DNA of 27,669 bases from Apostichopus californicus (GCA_020650975.1 JAIPMN010013308.1:1-27669), one strand, 5' to 3'; numbered from the stretch's first letter, positions 9,519-19,690 are shown. The notes: generated from the sequence alone by a model not told the origin. A program made the numbers and translations.

Positions 9519-10498
9519 TGTTGTGATGGTTAAAATGACACGTATAGGGTTATTTCCACTGGTCATAGACTAATTAGCATAATATGCAAGGTGTTTTATA
9601 GCGTATCCAACAGTAAATGCCAAAACGTATTGTTACGGAGCGAGGCGCGCTAAATTAAAACAAAAGGTCTCTTACAAAGGATGGATATTTGAAACACATG
9701 CCACTAATTGCAAGCATTGCTTCCAGGTGGAATGGGCAAATGGAATGGGACACGAGGGTCAGAAACTTCACTTCACTCTGAGCATTTAGGCAGAGTAGAC
9801 GGCGGTTTTAGGCGTTAGTAAATTGGGCGTCGATCACAGTATATATGTCGTGGAGACAAGCCTAGGGTGTATATTGCCGGGAGAGGCTACATTGTCTGGG
9901 TAGACGGTATACTTGTATCGATATCCGATTGAGAGTACCCTTCACCGACCGAATGGAGGCACCTGCCCCATGCCGTGACTCAGAGGCTGTCTAAACCTTT
10001 TCACTATACCATTTCCTGGGAGACGAAACTCAGGGCTCCGTTTTGTTGTATAAATACTGGGAACGTCACGTCAGAGCCTGTTTAATTTAGAGAGGAGCCA
10101 AGAGACGAAGATCCGTGCGTAGCAGCCAACGTTGAGGCCCTCCCTCCGTTTGTAGTGTGTATTGGACGATAACATCATCTATGGTTATACACGAAGAAAA
10201 CGTTTTTTTAAAAGAGATATCGAATAACGCCAGATTAGTTAACAAGGGAATTGTCGTGGAGAAAAAACCAGACTTCGTTAGTTAAAAGAAACATTTTCTG
10301 TTGATTTAAAGAAGGGCACCAATAAACGTTAAGATTATGTTATGTACAAGACAGTTAATGTAGCAAAGCAGCTTATATGAATTGTAGCGTACAATAATAA
10401 AGTTTCGTTATTTATAAGCATACTGTTACATTTCATTTTTTTCATAAGTGTTAAAAGAACCCGAGTGACAATTTATTATTTGAATTTATCACGTCACC
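9519..10498 (+). repeat. 5' LTR of the Gmr1-like element
   Basis: It begins TGTTGTGATGG and ends TCACGTCACC, where the 3' LTR ends in CA, so the last base seems mutated. A TATA box, TATAAATA, lies at 10049-10056 and would start transcription about 30 bases downstream. A poly(A) signal AATAAA lies at 10396-10401, giving a plausible U3-R-U5 layout. It keeps a 33-base segment (10116-10148) that is missing from the 3' LTR. Confidence 0.92.
10049..10056 (+). promoter_or_regulatory. TATA box in the 5' LTR
   Basis: TATAAATA in TTGTATAAATACTGG, conserved at 16300-16307 in the 3' LTR. It is the likely core promoter of the retrotransposon RNA. Confidence 0.7.
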
Positions 10499-11055
10499 AT
10501 GTCGGCCTGTCCGGGAAAACTTGAAAATTGGGAAAATTAAAAAAAAAAAGACAGTACAGAGTATTGCACATGTTTTGAACTGGTGTGGGTTAGATTCCGT
10601 GTAAAATTATTGGAGAGATTGCGGTATCTATAGTATAATATCTAATTGTATCTAATTAGGGATATCTATATTAATGTGACTATTGCTGATAGGTATTTGG
10701 TAGAGTGACATTTGGTAGTTAGTGATTATGTATGTTTTTACAATTATTTATCGCAGTTATAATAATGTATAAGGAATACATGTAAATAACTTCATATTTC
10801 TTATTTTGATAGATAGCTCTCTCGTCCGGTAAGGAGCAAGTGCTGGATCCGTCGTTTGAGCGGTGTAAAGGAGACTCTCAGGGGTATCAAGGTAACCAGT
10901 TATCCCCGTATACTGACCCCCCCCCCCCCCTCTCAATGGTATTTACAATTGTAATGTTGAATATTGAGGTAAAATTGCGCGTACTCTTTGTAATAGTGTG
11001 CTTAATAACACTAGGTAGTCATTTCATTGACGTAAATTTGGAAGTGAGGGCAGAG
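10499..11055 (+). other. Untranslated leader of the Gmr1-like element
   Basis: Lies between the 5' LTR and the probable gag start. No sequence matching a common tRNA 3' end (TGG-type primer site) could be recognised right after the LTR. It contains a run of 14 C at about 10917-10930. The frame is open in part of it (from 10840), but that stretch is proline-rich and then hydrophobic and unlike gag, so it is probably not translated. Confidence 0.55.
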
Positions 11056-12020
11056 ATGGATCTTGACAAGTTAACAGGGATTGGAACCAAATTGGGGTTA
11101 GAAGGTCAGGAACTCAAAACATTTATTGATGAGGAGCGTAACGGAGAACGTGATAGTCGAGCTGAGGCGAGAGACCACGAGCGGGAAATGTTAGAAATGC
11201 AATTGAAAATAGAAGAACCTAAGGCAAAGCAAGCAGAGGCACATGCTAGGGACCAAACAAATGGTGCAAATAGTCAAGTTCAAACGTCAGTTAGGGTCAA
11301 TTCTCTCAAATTACCTTTGTTTGTAGAAGGTCGAGACAATATGGACGCATACTTATTGCGATTTGAAAGATATGCGGTTAATCAAATATGAGATCCTAAC
11401 ATTTGGGCAGTGAATTTAAGTACTTTATTAACTGGCAAAGGTCTTTTGGCGTACTATAACCTAACCGATGCAGATGCAAGTGACTTTCACAAACTGAAAA
11501 CCGTGTTGCTTAAACGTTACGAACTCACCGAAGAAGGTTTTCGTAATAAGTTTCAAACAGCTAAACCTGAACAAAGTGAGTCTGCTATACAATACGTTAC
11601 TCGAATTAAAAATTACCTTCAAAGATGGGTACAATTGTCTGGGACACCGAATACTGTTGACGGAATGTATGAATTATGGTTGAAGGATAAATTTTTGCAC
11701 AGATGCCCTAAGGAGTTAGCTCTCTATATAAAAGAAAGACAACCCCCCAATATAGCAAACCTGTGTAAAATTGCAGACCAATACATTGAAGCCCATCATA
11801 GTTGGTATGCCCACCCTAAAGAAAGAATTCGTAGCAGGCAGGGGCAAGAATTAGGACAACCAGGTACACGTGGTCAGGGTATTAATTTAATTAATCCAAG
11901 AACTTATCAAAATAATCGACCATATCAAACAAATGAATCAAACTCTAAAAGAAACGTAACTTGTTATGTTTGCGGAAGGCAAGGTCATGTGGCTAGGGTA
12001 TGCCCAACACGAACGGTACT
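11056..12020 (+). pseudogene. gag of the Gmr1-like element, interrupted by a TGA
   Basis: The best start is the ATG at 11056: MDLDKLTGIGTKLGLEGQEL fits the usual N-terminus of this gag type. A charged, probably coiled-coil stretch (EERNGERDSRAEARDHERE) follows. The core region KLPLFVEGRDNMDAYLLRFE is typical of Ty3/gypsy capsid. A TGA at 11389-11391 interrupts the frame just before DPNIWAVNLSTLLTGKG; the capsid frame then continues with YELWLKDKFL and IADQYIEAHHSW. A CCHC zinc knuckle, CYVCGRQGHVARVC, lies at about 11962-12003 and would bind the RNA. In this region Trp is expected where the TGA stands, which suggests TGG to TGA. Gag forms the virus-like particle in the cytoplasm. Confidence 0.9.
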
Positions 12021-12269
12021 AGCAACAATGATAGATAATTGGCCAACTGAGGAATTGGACAAACAGGAAGGTTTGATCCATTCCGGAACCGACAATGAAC
12101 AACAAATAGTTGAAACGGAAACATTAGGTTTCATGAAAATATATACTAACGATCCACATGTGATTAAAGCAAATGAGAGAGGATTCTTTAAGTTAGATTG
12201 TGGGTTGGAGATACCTATTCTAGGAGCTTCTTGTTTAGATATAAAAGACCCAAATATGCCCATTCAAAG

Positions 12270-12560
12270 AGGCAAACTTGGTCACAAGGTAGTTAATGTT
12301 CTACGAGATACAGGGTGCAAGGGCGCGGTTGTAGACGAAAAGTATGTCCATCCATCACAATTTACTGGCGAACACAAGATATGTACGTTTATGGACAGGA
12401 CTATTATTATGCGATATCCATTTGTCCAAATCGAAGTAGACACTCCATTCTATGTGGGGAAACTAGAAGCTGTTTGTATGAAAACTCCAATTTGCGACTT
12501 GGTTTTAGGAAACAATATCCAAGGGGTTAAGAATCCGTTTGAAATTAATCAGGGTCCACA
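12270..12560 (+). pseudogene. Aspartic protease domain of the Gmr1-like pol
   Basis: In frame with gag. The motif VLRDTGCKGAVV has the catalytic Asp at 12307-12309; DTG followed by Cys in place of the usual Ala/Ser is seen in related retrotransposons. A second conserved block, CDLVLGNNIQG, lies near 12497-12529. The domain would act as a dimer to cut the polyprotein. After it comes a low-complexity lysine-rich linker (about 12600-12830) and then integrase. The domain itself is unbroken, but it lies downstream of the gag stop and could not be made without readthrough. Confidence 0.87.
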
Positions 12561-12839
12561 CGGGGAAGGTATAGTAAACGTACCCCAATCCCAAAGCTTA
12601 GGGGAAAAGGAAATGCAACAAGAATCTGAACTCATGGCAGTGGTAGAAACTAGAAGTCAACAAATGAAGAAAAATAAACCAAGGAAACCTCTAAAAGTGG
12701 TTGAGGCGGATCAATTTAATGTGACCACAAGTATTTTGCAGGAAAAACAAGAAAACGACCCTACGCTAGAAAAAAGTAGGAAATTAGCGGATACAGGGGA
12801 ACATAAATCGGGAAAGAAGGGTAAAACGGTTGAGTATTT

Positions 12840-13981
12840 TAAAGAAGATGACATTTTGTATAGGAGGTTCAAAGACGAATTTGGGGAGAGTTTGCAGCAA
12901 GTGGTGGTACATCATAAACTTAGGAATAAAGTACCAAAAATAGCTCACGAATCCATACTAGGGGGACACCAGGGTTCTAAACGAACACTGGATAAAATAT
13001 TAAGTAACTTCTATTGGCCGGGTATTGGAGCACATGTTAGACGGTATTGCCAATCTTGTGATATCTGTCGAAGGACCATATCAAAAGGAAGAATAACCAA
13101 AGTCCCACTAGGTGAATATGCCTTTAATTAACAACCCATTCGAGCGTGTAGCTATCGACTTAGTAGGACCAATTAAACCAATGACTGATAGGGGACATAT
13201 GTACATTCTTGTATTCATGGATTATGCAACCAGGTATCCGGAAGCGACCCCTCTTAAGTCCATTGACACTGAGGCAGTAGCGGAAGAGCTGTTAACAATG
13301 TACAGTAGGTTAGGGATTCCTCGAGAGGTATTAACAGATCGTGGTAGTCAGTTCACCTCTGGGGTAATGCGGGAGGTTAATCGGTTGTTATCAATTCGTC
13401 CCTTAACTACAACCCTATACCACGCAATGTGTAATGGCCTGGTAGAGCGTTATAATGAAACACTCAAAAATATGATAAGAAAAATGTGCGAAGAATGTCC
13501 AAAAGACTGGGATAGATATATCAACCCACTGCTATTTGCCTATCGTGAAACTACTCATCCCAGTACAGGGTTTTCTCCTTTTGAAATGCTATTTGGGCGG
13601 ACTGTTAGGGAGCCTATGGCCATACTAAAAGAATTGTGGACGGGAAAGTGTAAAGACATCGAAATTAAGACCATTTACCAGTATGTTATGGACTTGCAGC
13701 AAAAGCTAGATTAAACGTGTGAACTAGCTAAACGGGAAATCAAGAAAGCAAAGTTCAGAAATAAAATCCAATACAATAAAACCGCTAGGAATAGGGAGTT
13801 TAAAGTAGGGGATGAGGTATTGCCCTTATTACCCACGGACACAAATAAAATACTCATGCAATGGAAGGGACCATATAAGATGAGGGAGAAACTAAACCGC
13901 ATGAACTACAGGGTAGATTTAGGGAATATAGTGCAAACATTTCATGCAAACCTCCTTAAGAGATATTATCGGAGAAATTAG
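12840..13981 (+). pseudogene. Integrase of the Gmr1-like element, frameshifted and with stops
   Basis: The HHCC zinc domain reads AHESILGGHQG (first His 12944-12946), FYWPGIGAHVRRYCQSCDIC (Cys to about 13068). A one-base shift near 13112-13120 separates it from the catalytic core, which opens at NPFERVAIDLVGP. The DDE residues are at Asp 13157-13159, Asp 13337-13339 and Glu 13445-13447, spaced D-X59-D-X35-E. A TAA at 13712-13714 interrupts the C-terminal domain, which continues with FKVGDEVLPLLPTD and the GPY/F module QWKGPYK (about 13859-13879). A TAG at 13979-13981 ends it just before the RT region. No chromodomain is seen. Integrase would insert the DNA copy in the nucleus. It lies upstream of RT, the reverse of the normal gypsy order. 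Confidence 0.92.
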
Positions 13982-14041
13982 GACATCAAACCACTACAAA
14001 AGAGCAAAACAAATGAGGCATTTGAGGTTGTAACACTAGCA

Positions 14042-15030
14042 TTGTTACCGATAAAAGCTAAAGATGAGTCAATAGGTGAACCCAAGGGCGATGAAATATT
14101 GCATTTACCACCTGTAGTACCAAATGAGGGCATAACAGATGTTAACATTAATGTGCAACTAGATTGGGAAACAACAGGACAAATTAAACGGATCCTAAGT
14201 AATTTCAAAGATGTGTTTACGGACATACCGGGTAAAACTACGTTAGGAAAACATGTGATACAAGTCATTGATGAAACCCCAATACGGTGTAAACCATACT
14301 CGACCCCTCATGCTCTTCGAGAGGAAATGGAGAAGGATATACAAAGTATGATAGATATGGGAATATTGACTAGGGGTGATGGAGAGTACGCATTTCCGTT
14401 AGTAGCGTTGCGAAAACCCGATGGAACATTAAGGCACTGTGTAGACCTAAGAAAACTTAATCAGGTGACAAAAGTTGATGCCGAACCCATTCCTGATCAA
14501 GAGGAGATATTCGCCAAACTCTCTAAAGATCTCTATTTCTCTAAAATCGATCTTTCTAAAGGCTACTGGCAGGTCCCAATGGATGATAAATCCAAAAAGT
14601 ATGTTTCATTTATAACACATGGGGGACTTTACCAATTCGAAACTATGCCTTTTGGCTTAGTTAATGCTGCGGCAACATTTAGCCGAATTATGAGGAAATT
14701 ACTCCAAGGCTTAAGTGGAGTCCGCAACTACATAGACGATATATTAGTTCACTCGCCAACATGGGAAGAACATAAGAGAAAATTATTGGAAGTATTCAAA
14801 CGCTTACGGAAAGCAAACCTAACTGCAAAACCCACCAAATGTTTCATATGTTATGATGAGATTGAATTTCTGGGCCACCTAATTGGCAGAGGACTTGTTA
14901 AACCAAAGCCAGATAAGATAGAGGCTGTGAAACGAGCACTCAGGCCCAAAACCAAAAAGGAGTTACGATCTTTTCTAGGACTTGTTGGGTATTACAAAAG
15001 GTTCATACCCGATTTGCGGAGATTGCATGT
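14042..15030 (+). pseudogene. Reverse transcriptase of the Gmr1-like element
   Basis: Nearly the whole RT domain is open. Motif A is FSKIDLSKGYWQVPM (catalytic Asp 14549-14551), motif B is MPFGLVNAAATFSR, and motif C is YIDDILVHS (14729-14740, both Asp kept). The thumb and connection begin with FLGHLIGRGLVKPKPDKIE and KELRSFLGLVGYYKRFIPD. Right after that a missing base at about 15015 throws the frame; the next residues, AEIACLLTDYTKKG, appear one frame over. The first residues of the frame continue from the integrase side after the TAG at 13979-13981. All catalytic residues are intact, so this is the best preserved part. It would copy the element RNA into DNA inside the particle. Confidence 0.94.
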
Positions 15031-15547
15031 CTTTTGACCGACTATACAAAGAAGGGAGCACCTAATAAAATTATATGGTGGAAAAGCCAAGAAAGATCTT
15101 TCGGAACATTAAAAGGTTCACTAATTAAATCCCCAATATTACACTTGCCTAACTTGGACAAATATTTATACTCCGGAGCGATGCATCAGACATTGGAATT
15201 GGTTCAGTGTTATTGCAAGTAGAGGGAGAAGAAACATTTCCTTTGGCATTTGCCAGTAAGAAATAAAATAAAGCACAAAAGGGCTATTCGGTAATAGAAA
15301 AGGAGTGCCTGGCTATAGTGTGGGCCGTTCAAAAATTGGAACCATACCTTTTTGGTAGAGAATTCATAATTCAGACTGATCACCAACCACTCGCTTGTCT
15401 CAAAAGAAACAAAATCGCAAATGGAAGAATCCTAAGATGGGCACTTGTTCTACAGCCATATAGGTACAAAATATAAGTCATTAGAGAAAGGATAATGTAG
15501 GAGCGGATCATATGAGTCGTACTGATCATGAGTTAAGGAAAGGTTAA
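15016..15547 (+). pseudogene. RNase H of the Gmr1-like element, heavily broken
   Basis: The tether AEIACLLTDYTKKGAPNK opens the region. A second one-base loss near 15170 shifts the frame, after which the first catalytic Asp appears in SDASDIGIGSVLLQ (15180-15182). The Glu is in GYSVIEKECLAIVWAVQ (about 15290-15340), the third acidic residue in IIQTDHQPLACL (about 15370-15400), and the last in DNVGADHMSRT after another shift near 15486. In-frame stops: TAA at 15264-15266 and TAA at 15474-15476. The final stop is at about 15545-15547. It would degrade RNA in RNA-DNA hybrids. Damage here is far denser than in RT next to it. Confidence 0.9.
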
Positions 15548-15768
15548 GTTGCAAGAAAAGTAAAGGAAAACGTTAGTTGCAAATTGACGATGTGACGTAT
15601 TATTATTTATTGGATGGAAAGGAAATGGTATAGTGAAATGTGTAAATAGGAAAGGAAAAAAAAGGTGATGTTTCGTTGATAAAAGTGAAACTTCCTAATT
15701 TAACAAAAGTAATTTGATTAATTTAGTATAAACAAAAATGTAAACATTTTTCTTGTTAAGAGGGGAGG
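15548..15768 (+). other. 3' untranslated region and polypurine tract of the Gmr1-like element
   Basis: AT-rich, without open frames. It ends in AAGAGGGGAGG (about 15758-15768) directly before the 3' LTR, the expected place and composition for the plus-strand primer. Confidence 0.85.
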
Positions 15769-16715
15769 TGTTGTGATGGTTAAAATGACACGTATAGGTT
15801 TATTTCCACTGGTCATAGACTAATTAGCATAATATGCAATGTGTTTTTATAGCGTATCCAACAGTAAATGCCAAAACGTATTGTTACGGAGCGAGGCGCG
15901 CTAAATTAAAACAAAAGGTCTCTTACAAAGGATGAATATTTGAAACACATGCCCCTAATTGCAAGCATTGCTTCCAGGTGGAATGGGCAAATGGAATGGG
16001 ACACGAGGGTCAGAAACTTCACTTCACTCTGAGCATTTAGGCAGAGTAGACGGCGGTTTTAGGCGTTAGTAAATTGGGCGTCGATCACAGTATATATGTC
16101 GTGGAGACAAGCCTAGGGTGTATATTACCGGGAGAGGCTACATTGTCTGGGTAGACGGTATACTTGTATTGATATCTGACTGAGAGTACCCTTCACCGAC
16201 CGAATGGAGGCACCTGCCCCATGCCGTGACTCAGAGGCTGTCTAAACCTTTTCACTATACCATTTCCTGGGGGACGAAACTCAGGGCTCCGTTTTGTTGT
16301 ATAAATACTGGGAACGTTAAGTCAGAGCCTGTTTAATTTAGAGAGGAGCCACGAGACGAAGATCCGTTTGTAGTGTGTATTGGACGATAACATCATCTAT
16401 GGTTATACACGAAGAAAACGTTATTTAAAAGAGATATCGAATAACGCCAGATAAGTTAACAAGGGAATTGTCGTGGAGAAAAAACCCGACATCGTTAGTT
16501 AAAAGGAACATTTTCTGTTGATTAAAAGAAGGGCACCAATAAACGTTAATATTATTTTATGTAAAAGACAGTTAATGTAGCAAAGCAGCTTATATGAATC
16601 GTAGCGTACAATAATAAAGTTTCGTTATTTATAAGCATACTGTTACATTTCATTTTTTTCATAAGTGTTAAAAGAACACGAGTGGGAATTTATTATTTGA
16701 ATTTCTCACGTCACA
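15769..16715 (+). repeat. 3' LTR of the Gmr1-like element
   Basis: 947 bases, about 97% identical to the 5' LTR by eye, from TGTTGTGATGG to TCACGTCACA. TATAAATA is at 16300-16307 and AATAAA at 16613-16618. A 33-base deletion lies at CCG 16364-16366, where one of two CCG triplets that flank the segment in the 5' LTR remains. Confidence 0.92.
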
Positions 16716-17104
16716 ATTGTGATATACGTTTTGTTCCCTTACGGGTTACATAAGTTGAGCTATACGGAGGCAACTAGAGATGTTTATCTTGACCGGGAAC
16801 TGATTACGCAATTCTGTTATTTAGCTGTATTCCCGTGCTTGACATAGGCAGGCACGACGGTGGGTATGTGAGTCGACCCCATTGGTTGCAGCTCACTGTA
16901 GCTCTGTAAAGGAAGCCTTTGGTTGGTCGGAGCCTTTTTTACCGTTTATGTGCGGACTTGTGTTTACAGCGGGGAGGGGGTGGTAATTTCCAGGGTATTT
17001 AAGTAAATATTTTCCTGCATTCTGTGTCGATTGGGTGCGTTACGACAAACTGTACGATAGCTGCGCGTATAGTTGGTCATATTGGACAAAATTCTGGAAT
17101 TAAT
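16716..17104. other. Intergenic DNA, less AT-rich than its surroundings
   Basis: No open frame. The stretch 16830-17060 is noticeably richer in G and C than the flanks and includes ATTGG and TTGGTTGG motifs. It could be a host promoter region but nothing confirms it. Confidence 0.4.
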
Positions 17105-17368
17105 CCCGACATATATTCCATTTAATGCTGACATAAATTCTATTTAATGCTGACATAAATTATATTTTATGCAGACAATTCAAAACCAATCAGGAGGCAG
17201 TTTATATGTCTACATAAACTCGATTAAATGCTGGCATAAATTCAATTTAATGTCAGCATATACTTGATTTATTGTCAGCATATATTCGGTTTAACGCTGA
17301 CATTCAATTTAATTTTGAAAATATTCGACCAATGGGAGAGCAGGATAATATGTCTGCATATATTTACT
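17105..17368 (+). repeat. Degenerate 22-bp tandem repeat with higher-order structure
   Basis: The unit resembles CTGACATAAATTCTATTTAATG. Clear copies are at 17128-17149 and 17150-17171, with diverged ones before them and at about 17209-17296. The array is broken by a non-repeat segment (CCAATCAGGAGGCAG and TATATGTCTACATA, about 17172-17215), and a similar segment (CCAATGGGAGAGCAGG and TATGTCTGCATA) follows at about 17325-17362, so a larger unit of roughly 145 bases seems repeated. Confidence 0.75.
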
Positions 17369-17369
17369 T

Positions 17370-17432
17370 CCGACAACAATCTTCCCATATCTGACAACAA
17401 CTTACCCACATCCGACAACAATTCTTCATCAA
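17370..17432 (+). repeat. 21-bp tandem repeat, three copies
   Basis: Units of 21 bases begin CCGACAACAA, CTGACAACAA, CCGACAACAA at 17370, 17391 and 17412. Because 21 is a multiple of three the array stays open in one frame (SDNNLP repeated), which explains a short open frame there; I do not call it a gene. Confidence 0.8.
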
Positions 17433-18230
17433 CCAATCGCTGCTCTTGTTAATACTGTTCACTAAACGCGGGATAATCCTACTACTGTAGCAGTCTGTTC
17501 CTCTATAGAGGTAATGTACCCTAACATGCCAGCGTATTGATAATTCAGTGAATAGCAGTATAATATAGAATATTACTGTATTCAATGTTAGACAAATTGA
17601 GTCGATTTCAAAATTATCATGGAAGAAATACTAACCAGAGATTCTGCTGACGCCAAATTCGATCAACGAAACGTTAGAGGAAGCGAGTTCCAGCGGCATA
17701 GGACCAGCAATTCTAGGAACAATAAGTCACAAGGCTGCAGTTGTTTTCTTCTTCTTGTTATAGTATTGTCTGATGAAGACCCCTTCATCAGACAAACATA
17801 AACTAATAACAAAACTGTTTAGATAAGTGTACACTTGATGGAAAAATGTTGGCATGCCCTATTGGACAAAGGTTCTTGCCACAACGAGTGCAATTGATAT
17901 CCCCTACAACTCTTTCATGCCGCTCTCAGTTGCAAACATAAATCAATGTACATTACCAATATATGTGTACATATCATTCTACCAGAGTTTTTGACTGCTT
18001 TTGAATGTATTTTGTCACTATGAAATGTTGATTAAACTAACTTAATACTGTCAAGGCTGTCTTTAAATTTCATCTCTTTTTTGTTGTTGAATGAAGAATT
18101 TGTGTGCTACATTGGAAGACGATTCTAGCAGATTTGTTAAGCAGTTTAGTGAATACAAATGAACAGAGCTTGTGTGTAATATTAATGACGTCCCTACTGT
18201 AACTGGAATAGAGGTCATATGATATTGAAG
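17433..18230. other. Intergenic DNA with one strong hairpin, no supported gene
   Basis: A 60-codon frame at 17619-17801 is polar at the start and hydrophobic at the end. It has no recognisable domain, and its end overlaps the hairpin at 17766-17795. I leave it uncalled. Confidence 0.4.
17766..17795. repeat. Perfect 13-bp inverted repeat with a 4-base loop
   Basis: TTGTCTGATGAAG, loop ACCC, CTTCATCAGACAA. All 13 pairs match. It could form a stable hairpin in DNA or RNA. It contains CTGATGA but lacks the second half of a hammerhead core. Confidence 0.8.
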
Positions 18231-18420
18231 CAGGGTTCCTACACTTTGAGATACTAAAGTTCGAGACTTTTCAAAACCAAGATGGCCATTTTTACATTGA
18301 ATTATCCTGGGAAGGCAAATAAATTGATCTTTTTTGCAGCATGATCTCAAGTACAGTAAGTAAAAGGTATTTCAAGACCATAAGGCAAATTTTCCGAATC
18401 AAAATTCAAGAACTTTCACA
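18231..18420 (+). mobile_element. Possible hAT-type transposon fragment
   Basis: It starts CAGGGTTCCTACACTTTGAG, like the CAGGGTTCC terminal repeat of many hAT elements, and continues with TTCGAGACTTTTCAAAACC and TTCAAGACC, TTCAAGAACTTTCAC, a style of sequence common near the ends of this superfamily. No matching inverted end or 8-bp duplication was found, so it would be a fragment. Confidence 0.4.
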
Positions 18421-19619
18421 ATGACAACTCTGCAGACTGCAGACTGAAAACAACTCAAACAATACATTTGCCTTAACAAAGTTATACAATGAGCGGTCTT
18501 CTATTGTGTGATTTCGCATGATTTAACTGATAGATTTTCGAATATGAATAAGAAAGGGGAGGTGTGTATGTATATTTATTTGGGCCACCACAATTTTAAT
18601 GTTGACGAATTGGTTAATTACTCGTTACACGTGGTTTTCCGAGTTAAAATTTCTATCACAATAATCTCTCTTCCAATAATCGCAAGAATCTGATAATAGA
18701 ATATAAATATGAATAAATATGGTAAAAAGAACAACCAACGCTAAAAATTGTATTTGTACCATGCACATGTGCCTAAAATACATTGTACCTTTGGTTGTTT
18801 GTGTTGTGATATGATGAATTTCTAAGTCTTCATGTAAACTGTATAGGGAATTGAACGCAATCATTACAATTTACAGCTTGCTGAGAATAGTGAATGGTCT
18901 ATATGTACGATACAGTTAGTGTTAATGAACAAAGGTATAAGGGTTCAAAGGCAACGTCGTTATTAGTTACAGAATTTTACGAAACCCACGTGAATGATGG
19001 TGAAAAAGGTTGCAAAAGGACCTAAAACAGTGCATTGTTTCATATTCAGTAGTGTTTAACAATCAGACATTGAACTATGTCAATAGTTAAAATTTGTGAT
19101 TGTAATATATACTATGAGTGACTATCATAAAACTATCTGGTGCAACCGAGGACGCAAGTGATGAACTTTGTGAATTTCGTGTTTATATAAACAAGAAATA
19201 TCATAGGTAAAATTCGCCACATGTAATCATTCAGTCAGTATTCGCGGTTCCTATAATTGGTACGGTACCATTCATCCCGTGTATATCAAAACAGTGTTTA
19301 CATGAGATACCCAGCAATTCAGAACTAAACTCAAAGTTATTTGTACCCTCGAGATCTGATCACAGGAGCGTTCACATACACTGCGTATCTTGTCATATGC
19401 TCTTATCAACTAGTCATTTTTCTCTTTTATCAAACATTTTGAAGGTGAATGTCTTGTACTTTGAGAATGAGTATAATATTCTATTTAGTTCTTATTTTCG
19501 TTCCTATTCCCACCCATTTTTCAATTGTACATAATATTGTAGGTTGCATTTATCAATGATATTTCTTTTATGAAATTTCCGCGTTTGTCATTCCTAACCT
19601 GTTAAGTGAATCTTCTCTT
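18421..19619. other. Intergenic DNA upstream of the LRAT-domain gene
   Basis: AT-rich, without recognisable genes. It may contain the promoter of the gene at 19620-20709; no TATA box is convincing. Confidence 0.45.
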
Positions 19620-19690
19620 AAGGTTTTCAGCTTTAGCTGTGGTTTGGAGACTGCGACTTGAGGAAACTACAGACCGACGATACGACTGAA
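19620..19690 (+). other. Probable 5' UTR exon of the LRAT-domain gene
   Basis: A good donor, GAA|GTAAGT, lies at 19690/19691, and a matching acceptor, CTACTTTCAG, ends at 20012, giving a 322-bp intron. The left end of the exon is not visible and is set arbitrarily. The intron contains a perfect CRE-type palindrome TGACGTCA at 19726-19733, which may be a regulatory site. Confidence 0.45.

Larger units (their letters stand above)
9519..16715 (+). mobile_element. Gmr1-like Ty3/gypsy LTR retrotransposon, complete but inactivated
   Basis: Direct LTRs (9519-10498 and 15769-16715) flank about 5.3 kb of internal sequence with the order gag, protease, integrase, RT, RNase H, polypurine tract. RT and integrase are Ty3/gypsy type by motif, but integrase precedes RT as in Ty1/copia. 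That order defines the Gmr1-like group described from deuterostomes. It is transcribed on the plus strand. By eye the LTRs differ by about 27 substitutions, a few one-base indels and one 33-base deletion, about 3% divergence, so the insertion is not recent. The internal region has at least four in-frame stops and four frameshifts, so it is dead. No clear primer binding site follows the 5' LTR. Confidence 0.93.

Noticed and set aside
10499..10530. tRNA primer binding site after the 5' LTR
   Set aside because: No TGG-type complement of a common tRNA 3' end is visible at the LTR border.
10936..11055. Signal peptide or membrane segment at the start of gag
   Set aside because: The hydrophobic stretch lies upstream of the ATG at 11056, whose protein start fits gag; a membrane segment is not expected there.
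17264..17452. Protein with SDNNLP repeats
   Set aside because: The open frame is a by-product of a 21-bp repeat; the rest of the frame is AT-rich low-complexity sequence.
17769..17795. Hammerhead ribozyme, because of CTGATGA
   Set aside because: The sequence after CTGATGA folds back on it directly, and no GAAA half-core with stem II is present.
17619..17801. 60-codon frame with polar N-terminus and hydrophobic C-terminus
   Set aside because: Short, no family resemblance, and its end is formed by the 17766-17795 hairpin.
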